From Oscillospiraceae bacterium (lineage in GTDB: Bacteria > Bacillota > Clostridia > Oscillospirales > Ruminococcaceae): 16,535 bases of DNA. Location of the stretch: positions 27,874-44,408 of the forward strand of contig DPBR01000013.1 in the NCBI GenBank assembly GCA_003516865.1. Reading direction: 5' to 3'. Position 1 is the stretch's first letter, and each line of letters opens with the position of its first letter. The position numbers and the translations under genes were made by a program. The notes beneath the pieces were generated by a model. It saw nothing but the letters and a program-made list of their open reading frames with translations. It was not told the DNA's origin and did not search any database. Below are positions 1 to 5,812 of the stretch, piece by piece.

Positions 1-257
1 ACGAGCCGACGGGCGCGCTTGACAGCAAGTCGTCCGACGAGCTTCTGTCGCTTTTCGCGGACTTCAACAAGCAGGGTCAGACCATTCTTATGGTTACGCA
101 CTCCGTCAAGGCTGCAAGCCGCGCGAACCGCGTTCTTTTCATCAAGGACGGTCAGATTTACCACCAGATTTACCGCGGCGACAGCACCGACGAGGTGATG
201 TACAAAAAAATCTCCGACACGCTCACGGTAATCGCGGCGGGAGGTGAGGCGGTGTGA
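1..257 (+). CDS. ABC transporter ATP-binding protein, C-terminal fragment (BceA/MacB-like)
   Basis: Only the last 84 codons lie in the window; the frame is open from base 3 and the start is off the left edge. The visible protein opens with EPTGALDSKSS, the end of Walker B plus the D-loop (the usual DEPTGxLDS of this family). It continues with LMVTHS, the H-loop with the switch histidine, then NRVLFIKDGQI, the usual last strands of the nucleotide-binding domain. The EPTGALDS form is typical of ATPases that serve FtsX-type permeases (LolD/MacB/BceA). The stop TGA at 255-257 overlaps the GTG start of the permease by 4 bp, so the two are translationally coupled and almost certainly form one transporter. 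The ATPase would sit on the cytoplasmic face and drive peptide sensing, removal or export. The substrate cannot be read from this fragment. Confidence 0.9.
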   Translation, partial: EPTGALDSKSSDELLSLFADFNKQGQTILMVTHSVKAASRANRVLFIKDGQIYHQIYRGDSTDEVMYKKISDTLTVIAAGGEAV

Positions 258-2500
258 ATATTTCGCTTTACCCGCGTCTTGCGCTGTCCGGCATAAAGAA
301 GAATTTCAGGTTTTACCTGCCTTTTCTGCTTGCCTGCACGGGAATGATGACGGTATTCTACATAACCGCGTTTCTCGCGCAGAGCGATTTTGTCCGCGCG
401 CAGCGCGGCGGCGAGATGATAAGCGTTGTGCTGAGGCTCGGCTGGATTATACTCACGGTTTTTTCGGCGGTTCTGCTGTTCTATACAAATTCGTTTCTCA
501 TAAAGCGCAGAAAAAAGGAGTTCGGTCTTTACAATATCCTCGGAATGAGCAAGAACGACATCACGAAGGTTCTCGTTTTCGAGGACGCTTTTATTCTCCT
601 CATAACGCTTCTCGCGGGAATTTCGCTCGGCGTTCTGTTCTCGAAGCTTGTTGAAATTCTGCTTATCAATATGCTCGGCGGAAATAACACACTCACGTTC
701 TACATTGATTGGAAAGTAATCCGCGATGAAGCGACAATTTACTTTGCGCTATTTGGATTTATCCTCGTAAAAGGCAATTATCAGGTATCGCGAATGAGCG
801 CAATCAACCTTTTCAACTCGAAAAGAGCCGGCGAAAAGCCGCCGCGCTCAAACGCCGCCGCAGCGATAATCGGCGCGGTTTTGCTTATCGCGGGATACGT
901 TCTTGCGAATATCGTAAAAAATCCCGTTTACGCAATTCTGGCGTTCTTCGGCGCAGTCGTGCTTGTTATCGTGGGAACGTATCTTTTGTTCATTTCGGGA
1001 AGCGTTTTTTTCTGCAAATTACTGCAAAAGAACAAAAAATACTACTATAAAACGAACCATTTCATCTCAACCTCGCAGATGGCTTTCCGAATGAAAAGAA
1101 ACGGCGCGGGACTTGCTTCAATCTGTATTCTCGCGACAATGGCGCTGTTTACGATTTCATCGACTTCGGGGCTTTATTTCGGCAGCAGCAGTATCATAAG
1201 AAAATTGTTCCCGCGCGATTTGTCGGTTATCGTGACGACGGAGGACGAAAGCCTTGCGGACGCGTTTGAAAAGGCGCTTTACGACAATTCCCGAGAAAAA
1301 GGCGTTGAACCGAGCGATTTCGTGCGCTATCGCTATCTAATCTCCGACAGCTATTTTATGACATTTTATAAGGACAAGAAGCTTTTCACGCCCGCTCAGC
1401 TTGACGCGATGAGCGATGATGAAATAAACAATCTCAGCGCGACAACCCCGCAGACGTATTTCTATTACATTCCGATATCCGACTATAACAGAGTTATGGG
1501 CGAAAATCTCACGGTAAACCGCGGCGAGGCGCTTGTTCTGAAGCTGAAAAGCGAGCCGAAAAACGCGACCTACGACTTAATTCCGATTAAGGGAGAGCTT
1601 AAAATCACCGAGTCCACATCGGCAAACGGCGATGTTATCACGTCAGAATACCGCGAAACCGACTATCTGAAAGGCGTTGGAACGGTCGATGATTTCGTTG
1701 TCACAGACGGCAGCCACACGGACGAGCTGTCTAACTCGGATATTTACGACAATATGAACACAGTCCGCAATCGCTACGCGTTCATAAACGACGAGGATTT
1801 CGAGGAGCAGTACAAGCTTTATCTTGAGGACAGCCTCAAATATATCCGCACTTCCGAAGCCAGAATTATTCACTCCGAAAGCGAGCTTGAAGCGGGAGAA
1901 ACGTTCGAGTATTACTACGAGCCGCAAATGTATTATTATATCGGCGCAAACCTGAACTGCGGCGATGAAAAAATGAGCGAAATCGAGGGTCTGGTTAATG
2001 GCACGGACGACGATTACCCGACTTATCGCGCCGAATTTGACGGAAAAAGCCATATCTGCGAAAGCAGATACGTTTCCGAGGGCGTCTGGGCAAGACGCGC
2101 AGAATTAATCGCGCTTTACGGCGGTCTTTTCTTCCTCGGAATAATGTTCTTCATCGTTTTTGTAATGTCGGCGGTTATGATTATGTACTACAAGCAGGTT
2201 ACGGAGGGCTTCGAGGACAGAGAGGGCTTTGAAATCCTGCAAAAGGTCGGAATGACAAAAAGCGAAATCCGCTCCTCGGTCAATTCGCAGGTGCTTACGC
2301 TGTTCTTCGCGCCGCTTGTCGCCGCGGGAGTGCATATGGCGTTCGCGTTCCCGATGATAACGAAAATTCTCTCGATTTTCGGAATTGCGGACATCGCTTA
2401 TCTTTTGATTGTCACGCTTATCTGCTTCGCGTTTTACTCCGCGGTTTACGTTCTCGTTTACATTCTCACATCGAAAAGCTACTATAAAATCGTAAGCTGA
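254..2500 (+). CDS. FtsX-family ABC transporter permease, BceB-like
   Basis: Integral membrane permease of 748 residues. The GTG start is supported by GGAGGTGA at 240-247 and by the 4-bp overlap with the ATPase gene. Hydrophobic segments sit near residues 20-42, 56-80, 108-136, 158-174, 202-222, 226-250 and 286-306, then at about 618-648, 678-706 and 714-740. This gives the ten-helix BceB topology. Residues about 307-615 form one large extracellular domain between helices 7 and 8. The FtsX coupling motif is visible twice: RRKKEFGLYNILGMSK near 85-100, and REGFEILQKVGMTKSEI in the C-terminal half. BceAB-type transporters usually act in antimicrobial-peptide resistance and signal to a partner histidine kinase. 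No kinase or response regulator is in the window, so one may lie upstream. The extracellular loop of about 300 residues seems longer than the roughly 200 of Bacillus BceB. The substrate is unknown. Confidence 0.88.
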   Translation: MNISLYPRLALSGIKKNFRFYLPFLLACTGMMTVFYITAFLAQSDFVRAQRGGEMISVVLRLGWIILTVFSAVLLFYTNSFLIKRRKKEFGLYNILGMSKNDITKVLVFEDAFILLITLLAGISLGVLFSKLVEILLINMLGGNNTLTFYIDWKVIRDEATIYFALFGFILVKGNYQVSRMSAINLFNSKRAGEKPPRSNAAAAIIGAVLLIAGYVLANIVKNPVYAILAFFGAVVLVIVGTYLLFISGSVFFCKLLQKNKKYYYKTNHFISTSQMAFRMKRNGAGLASICILATMALFTISSTSGLYFGSSSIIRKLFPRDLSVIVTTEDESLADAFEKALYDNSREKGVEPSDFVRYRYLISDSYFMTFYKDKKLFTPAQLDAMSDDEINNLSATTPQTYFYYIPISDYNRVMGENLTVNRGEALVLKLKSEPKNATYDLIPIKGELKITESTSANGDVITSEYRETDYLKGVGTVDDFVVTDGSHTDELSNSDIYDNMNTVRNRYAFINDEDFEEQYKLYLEDSLKYIRTSEARIIHSESELEAGETFEYYYEPQMYYYIGANLNCGDEKMSEIEGLVNGTDDDYPTYRAEFDGKSHICESRYVSEGVWARRAELIALYGGLFFLGIMFFIVFVMSAVMIMYYKQVTEGFEDREGFEILQKVGMTKSEIRSSVNSQVLTLFFAPLVAAGVHMAFAFPMITKILSIFGIADIAYLLIVTLICFAFYSAVYVLVYILTSKSYYKIVS

Positions 2501-2508
2501 CAAAAATT

Positions 2509-2545
2509 CTCCGCACGGTTGAGAAAGCCGCGCGGAGTTTTTTTT
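2509..2545. terminator. Bidirectional intrinsic terminator between the permease and pdxT
   Basis: CTCCGCACGG (2509-2518) pairs with CCGCGCGGAG (2528-2537) with one A-C mismatch, and eight T follow on the + strand (2538-2545). On the - strand the same hairpin is followed by AATTTTTG, so it can also stop pdxT transcription. The pdxT stop codon (2544-2546) lies inside the T tract, so the two convergent genes share one compact terminator. Confidence 0.85.
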
Positions 2546-3101
2546 ACATTGCGAGAAAAGCCTTGTGCAGGCGCATATCTTCGGTAAGTTCGGGGTGAAA
2601 CGCAAGCCCGAGCTGATTTTTACAGCGAACCGCGGTGATTTTTCCGTCCGTTTCGTTCAGCACTTCTACATTATCCGACAAAACCCGCTTTACATAAGGC
2701 GCGCGGATAAACCGCATAGGAAAATCTCCCGTATCGCCGATATTTCCGACGGCGGAAAAGCTTCCGAGCTGCCTGCCGTAGGCGTTTCGGCAGACCTCGA
2801 CGGGAAGCGTTCCGAAAACGCTCTCCTCGCCGCCCGAAATCGCTTCGGCAAGCACGATAAGTCCCGCGCACGTTCCGAGAACGGGCATTCCCTTGTCGAT
2901 AAGCGCTTTCAGCGGCTCGTACATTTCAAGCTCGTGAAGCAGCTTTCGCTGAGTTGTGCTTTCGCCGCCGGGGAGAATAAGCCTGTCGATATCGGGCGTG
3001 ATATCGTTGACATTCCGCAGAAAACGATACTTTTCGCCGAGATTGTCAAGGCAGTGCGCGTGCTCGGCGAACGCGCCCTGAAGTGCGAGTATTCCTACCA
3101 T
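2544..3101 (-). CDS. pdxT: Pyridoxal 5'-phosphate synthase glutaminase subunit PdxT
   Basis: Glutaminase half of the two-subunit PLP synthase (DXP-independent vitamin B6 route). It releases ammonia from glutamine and channels it to PdxS. The protein has 185 residues, close to Bacillus PdxT. It opens with MVGILALQGAFAEH and has the GGEST motif at 45-49. The nucleophile Cys78 lies in GTCAGL, and His169 and Glu171 lie in AFHPEL, completing the class I glutamine amidotransferase triad (79/170/172 in B. subtilis). The ATG overlaps the pdxS stop by one base (TAATG on the - strand at 3103-3099), with AGAGGAAAA upstream inside pdxS as the ribosome binding site. This coupling suits a complex with equal subunit numbers. 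Nothing looks broken. Confidence 0.97.
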   Translation of the reverse strand: MVGILALQGAFAEHAHCLDNLGEKYRFLRNVNDITPDIDRLILPGGESTTQRKLLHELEMYEPLKALIDKGMPVLGTCAGLIVLAEAISGGEESVFGTLPVEVCRNAYGRQLGSFSAVGNIGDTGDFPMRFIRAPYVKRVLSDNVEVLNETDGKITAVRCKNQLGLAFHPELTEDMRLHKAFLAM

Positions 3102-3976
3102 TATTTTCCTCTTTCAGCCATAAGCAAAGCGATTTCCTGCTCGTTAATCCCGACCATAGCCTCGCCGAGATTTTCCGAAAGCTTTGCGAGAATATCGGGC
3201 TTGTCGTAATTCGTGACAGCCTTTACGATAGCCTGAGCGCGCTTTTCGGGGTCGCCGGACTTGAATATACCCGAACCGACAAATACGCCCTCTGCGCCGA
3301 GCTGCATCATAAGCGCAGCGTCTGCGGGCGTCGCGACACCGCCTGCCGCGAAATTTACAACGGGCAGCTTTTTATTGTCGTGAACGTATTTCACAAGGTC
3401 GTATGACACCTGAAGCCGCTTCGCTTCCTCGAAAAGCTCGTCCTCGCGGCGAGAAGAAAGCTGCGCGATTTCGCTCTGAATCATTCTCATATGTCTTACA
3501 GCCTGAATAACGTCACCCGTGCCGGGTTCGCCCTTCGTGCGTATCATAGAAGCGCCCTCGGATATTCTGCGGAGCGCTTCGCCGAGGTTTTTCGCGCCGC
3601 ATACGAACGGCACTTTGAACTCGTTCTTGTTGATATGATAAACGTCGTCTGCGGGCGACAGAACCTCGCTCTCGTCGATGTAATCAATCTCAATTGCTTC
3701 GAGAATCTGCGCCTCGGCGAAATGCCCTATTCTGCACTTTGCCATTACGGGAATACTCACGGCGTTCTGAATACCCTTAATCATCGCGGGGTCGCTCATT
3801 CTCGAAACGCCGCCCGCAGCGCGTATATCCGCGGGTATTCTTTCAAGCGCCATAACCGCGCACGCGCCCGCCGCTTCCGCAATTTTCGCCTGTTCGGGCG
3901 TTGTCACGTCCATAATAACGCCGCCCTTGAGCATCTGGGCAAGCTCCTTGTTAAGCTGATAACGATTTTCGCTCAT
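3101..3976 (-). CDS. pdxS: Pyridoxal 5'-phosphate synthase subunit PdxS
   Basis: Synthase subunit of the PdxST complex. It builds PLP from ribose 5-phosphate, glyceraldehyde 3-phosphate and the ammonia supplied by PdxT. The protein has 291 residues, the family length, in a (beta/alpha)8 barrel. Catalytic residues are visible: Asp23 in IMDVTT, Lys80 in VMAKCRIGHF and Lys148 in IRTKGEPGTGD (Asp24, Lys81 and Lys149 in B. subtilis). The C-terminal phosphate-binding signatures NFAAGGVATPADAALMMQLG and GVFVGSGIFKS are intact. The ATG at 3976 is preceded on the - strand by GGAGG (3988-3984, spacing 7). It is the first gene of a two-gene operon with pdxT, read from the promoter at 4018-4046 and divergent from the PdxR-like regulator. 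PdxR proteins commonly control pdxST, so regulation through the shared region is likely. Confidence 0.98.
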   Translation of the reverse strand: MSENRYQLNKELAQMLKGGVIMDVTTPEQAKIAEAAGACAVMALERIPADIRAAGGVSRMSDPAMIKGIQNAVSIPVMAKCRIGHFAEAQILEAIEIDYIDESEVLSPADDVYHINKNEFKVPFVCGAKNLGEALRRISEGASMIRTKGEPGTGDVIQAVRHMRMIQSEIAQLSSRREDELFEEAKRLQVSYDLVKYVHDNKKLPVVNFAAGGVATPADAALMMQLGAEGVFVGSGIFKSGDPEKRAQAIVKAVTNYDKPDILAKLSENLGEAMVGINEQEIALLMAERGK

Positions 3977-3996
3977 TTTTTTTCCTCCGTTTTGTA

Positions 3997-4025
3997 TTGA
4001 CTTTTTTTGATAATCATAGTATAAT
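3997..4025 (+). promoter_or_regulatory. Sigma-A-type promoter of the pdxR-like gene
   Basis: TTGACT (3997-4002), 17-bp spacer, TATAAT (4020-4025), nearly perfect consensus. The predicted start near 4032 would leave only about 14 nt before the upstream ATG at 4046. That favours the downstream ATG at 4091 as the real start of the regulator. Confidence 0.85.
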
Positions 4026-4028
4026 CAA
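4007..4028. promoter_or_regulatory. Candidate PdxR operator: imperfect 22-bp palindrome over both -10 boxes
   Basis: The stretch 4007-4028 has arms TTGAT and ATCAA and matches its own reverse complement at 16 of 22 positions. It covers the overlapping -10 boxes of the two divergent promoters. A regulator bound here could block both promoters or choose between them. Assignment to PdxR is inferred from position only. Confidence 0.45.
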
Positions 4029-4046
4029 AATATGGTTATATTTCAA
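4018..4046 (-). promoter_or_regulatory. Sigma-A-type promoter of pdxST
   Basis: Read on the - strand: TTGAAA (4046-4041), 17-bp spacer, TATACT (4023-4018). A transcript would start near 4011, leaving a leader of about 35 nt before the pdxS ATG at 3976. Its -10 box overlaps the -10 box of the opposing regulator promoter, so RNA polymerase can probably occupy only one at a time. Confidence 0.8.
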
Positions 4047-4090
4047 TGTCCAAAATAAACTTTTTCGATAAGGTCAGAAAGGCGAATTTT

Positions 4091-5401
4091 ATGATTACCT
4101 ACGAGCTTGACAAGTCAATTTCCGAACCTCTCTATGTTCAGATATACGAAAAAATAAAGCGGGATATCGAGTCCGGAGCGATAAAATCCGATGAAAAGCT
4201 CCCTTCCAAAAGAAATTTCGCGCAAAATCTCGGCGTTAGCGTTATCACGGTCGAAAACGCATATAACCAACTCATTGCCGAGGGATATATAAGGTCAGTT
4301 CCGCAAAAGGGCTTTTTCGCCGAGAAGCTGAACGCGAATTTATTTGCCGAAAAGAAGATTGAAAGCGAAAAAACCGCTCCCGCGGCGAGAGCGATTGATG
4401 AAGAAAACAAGCTTTTTCCGTTCGCCGTCTGGGCGAAGCTTATGCGCGACGAACTTTCGGAAAATCAGGGAAATCTTCTGAAAAAGCCGCCGTTCGAGGG
4501 CGTTTTCGAGCTTCGCGCGGCAATTTCGCGCCATCTGAAGCAATTCCGCAACATAACGGCTTCTCCCGAACAAATTATAATCGGCGCAGGCTCGGAGTAT
4601 CTTTATATGCTGATGTACATTCTTTTCGGAAACGACAGGGTTTTTGCCGTGGAAGAGCCGGGTTATTCAAAAATAACGGAAATTTACGCGAATTACGGGC
4701 TGAAATATGAGCGAATACCCGTGCTTTCGGACGGCGTTGACGCGGATTATCTGAAGCGCGAGAACGTCAATATCCTCCACATTTCGCCCTCGCACCACTT
4801 CCCCACGGGCGTTATCACATCGGTCGGAAAGCGCTATTCCCTGCTTGAATGGGCAAGCGGCTCGGAGGACAGGTTTATCATCGAGGACGATTACGACAGC
4901 GAATTTCGTCTTGCGGGAAAGCCCATTCCGTCGCTTTACAGCATCGACGTTATGGACAAGGTTATCTATATGAACACTTTCAGCAAAAGCCTTGCCTCGA
5001 CAATCAGAATAAGCTATATGGTTCTCCCGCAGAAATTCCTGCAAAAATACAAGGAAAAGCTGAGTTTTTGCTCCTGCCCCGTTTCAACGTTCGAGCAGTA
5101 CGCGCTCGCGCGGTTCATTGACGAGGGGTTCTTTGAAAAGCACATCAACCGAATGCGCGTTCACTATAAAAAGTGCAGAAGCGAACTGTTTGAGCGAATG
5201 AAAAATTGCGATTTGTTCAAAAACTCGGTTGTTTCCGGCGAGGATTCGGGACTTCACTGCGTTGTGAAATTTGATACGGATATGAGCGACGAGGAACTTC
5301 TCGCAAAGGTTACAGCGCGGGGCTTCAGAGCCGTGATGATGAAGGATTTCTACCACGGCGGAAACGTTCAAGACTGTCATATGCTGATTTTCGGATACTG
5401 A
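4091..5401 (+). CDS. pdxR: MocR/GntR-family PLP-dependent transcriptional regulator (PdxR-like)
   Basis: A GntR winged helix fused to a type I aminotransferase fold; such proteins sense PLP and control vitamin B6 synthesis. I chose the ATG at 4091 (436 residues) because AAAGG lies 8 nt upstream and MITYELDKSISEPLYVQIYE is the normal family start. The in-frame ATG at 4046 adds 15 atypical residues and has no ribosome binding site. Residues about 10-75 hold the DNA-binding domain (LPSKRNFAQNLGVSVITVENAY). The PLP pocket shows SPSHHFPTG (232-240), EDDYDSEF (265-272) and the Schiff-base Lys299 in FSKSLAS. It is divergent from pdxST across overlapping promoters. It ends at MLIFGY, where relatives usually run on for about 15-20 residues of a C-terminal helix; no downstream frame restores this. 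Symbol assigned by context and family. Confidence 0.88.
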   Translation: MITYELDKSISEPLYVQIYEKIKRDIESGAIKSDEKLPSKRNFAQNLGVSVITVENAYNQLIAEGYIRSVPQKGFFAEKLNANLFAEKKIESEKTAPAARAIDEENKLFPFAVWAKLMRDELSENQGNLLKKPPFEGVFELRAAISRHLKQFRNITASPEQIIIGAGSEYLYMLMYILFGNDRVFAVEEPGYSKITEIYANYGLKYERIPVLSDGVDADYLKRENVNILHISPSHHFPTGVITSVGKRYSLLEWASGSEDRFIIEDDYDSEFRLAGKPIPSLYSIDVMDKVIYMNTFSKSLASTIRISYMVLPQKFLQKYKEKLSFCSCPVSTFEQYALARFIDEGFFEKHINRMRVHYKKCRSELFERMKNCDLFKNSVVSGEDSGLHCVVKFDTDMSDEELLAKVTARGFRAVMMKDFYHGGNVQDCHMLIFGY

Positions 5402-5421
5402 TTAAGCGTATTTTGATAAGA

Positions 5422-5566
5422 CAATAAAAAGAGCTGTCGCCCATAACGGTAACAGCTCTTGTCATATTCAAATGAGCGCAGCACTTGCGCGGAACGGCTC
5501 AGCCGACGATTTGAAAAAATCTTTATTTGAACTCGTAGTGTAATTTCAGAGGGTAGCAAATCCTCT
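5422..5566 (-). ncRNA. Orphan structured small RNA, about 145 nt, family not recognised
   Basis: A - strand unit with a consensus promoter at one end and a hairpin plus T tract at the other, without a plausible reading frame or start with a ribosome binding site. Predicted fold, 5' to 3' on the - strand: a 5' hairpin AGAGG/CCCTCT type (5566-5562 with 5552-5548); a multiloop closed by TTCAAAT/ATTTGAA (5531-5525 with 5473-5467) holding three hairpins, GATTT/AAATC (5521-5508), CGGC/GCCG (5505-5495) and GCGCA/TGCGC (5490-5476); then terminator hairpin AAGAGCTGT/ACAGCTCTT (5460-5429) and TTTTTATT. It shows none of the signatures I know for SRP RNA, tmRNA, RNase P RNA or a T-box, and I could not fit the 6S rod-with-bubble shape. 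The fold was worked out by eye. Confidence 0.6.
5426..5460. terminator. Intrinsic terminator of the small RNA, possibly shared with pdxR
   Basis: AAGAGCTGT (5429-5437) pairs with ACAGCTCTT (5452-5460), a perfect 9-bp stem with a 14-nt loop. On the - strand it is followed by TTTTTATTGT, a proper terminator tail. On the + strand the tail is only TTGTCATATT, so it would be a weaker stop for pdxR, which ends at 5401. Confidence 0.75.
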
Positions 5567-5572
5567 ACATAT

Positions 5573-5601
5573 ATAATAACACATTCTTCCTAGAATGTCA
5601 A
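5573..5601 (-). promoter_or_regulatory. Consensus promoter of the small RNA
   Basis: Read on the - strand: TTGACA (5601-5596), 17-bp spacer, TATTAT (5578-5573). Both hexamers are essentially consensus. The start would fall near 5566, exactly where the 5' hairpin of the RNA begins. No - strand protein gene follows, which supports an RNA product. Confidence 0.82.
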
Positions 5602-5640
5602 GAGCTTTTTCAAAATTATCGCAATAATATTTTTCGGCGC

Positions 5641-5691
5641 TTGTGCATTTTGCACGTATTTTTAGCCAAATTTTATCGTCATTTTGCACAA
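5641..5691 (+). promoter_or_regulatory. Two related 17-bp palindrome-like motifs upstream of fucO
   Basis: Site A (5641-5657) is TTGTGCATTTTGCACGT, containing a perfect GTGCA-TTT-TGCAC inverted repeat (5643-5655). Site B (5675-5691) is ATCGTCATTTTGCACAA. They share CATTTTGCAC in the same orientation, 34 bp apart (about three helical turns), and site B ends 15 bp before the fucO -35 box. That placement suits an activator pair. The binding protein is unknown. The rest of the non-coding stretch 5567-5812 holds the two promoters and the fucO leader. Confidence 0.45.
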
Positions 5692-5706
5692 TTTTACAAA
5701 ACCCCC

Positions 5707-5735
5707 TTGATAAATCCGAGTATATATTGTATAAT
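5707..5735 (+). promoter_or_regulatory. Sigma-A-type promoter of fucO
   Basis: TTGATA (5707-5712), 17-bp spacer, TATAAT (5730-5735). The transcript would start near 5740-5742, giving a leader of about 70 nt before the ATG at 5813. Confidence 0.85.
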
Positions 5736-5737
5736 AA

Positions 5738-5787
5738 GGACAAGCCGATGTGTCCTGCAAAGTCTACTCGGCGGATACAAGGACTTT
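5738..5787 (+). other. Possible structured leader of fucO
   Basis: GGACA/TGTCC (5738-5742 with 5751-5755) and AAAGTC/GACTTT (5759-5764 with 5782-5787) can each form a hairpin. Their loops contain complementary GCCGA (5744-5748) and TCGGC (5768-5772), which would permit a loop-loop contact. The expected transcription start falls inside the first arm, so hairpin 1 may not be fully transcribed. Treat as tentative. Confidence 0.25.
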
Positions 5788-5812
5788 GAGTTTGAGAAAG
5801 GATTTGAAAAAT

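Noticed and set aside
2565..3209. + strand open frame (214 codons) opposite pdxT and the end of pdxS
   Set aside because: Antisense to two enzymes with complete catalytic residues and directly after a terminator; no promoter or ribosome binding site.
4046..4090. Fifteen-residue N-terminal extension of the PdxR-like protein
   Set aside because: No ribosome binding site before 4046, it begins only about 14 nt after the expected transcript start, and the family normally starts at the 4091 ATG.
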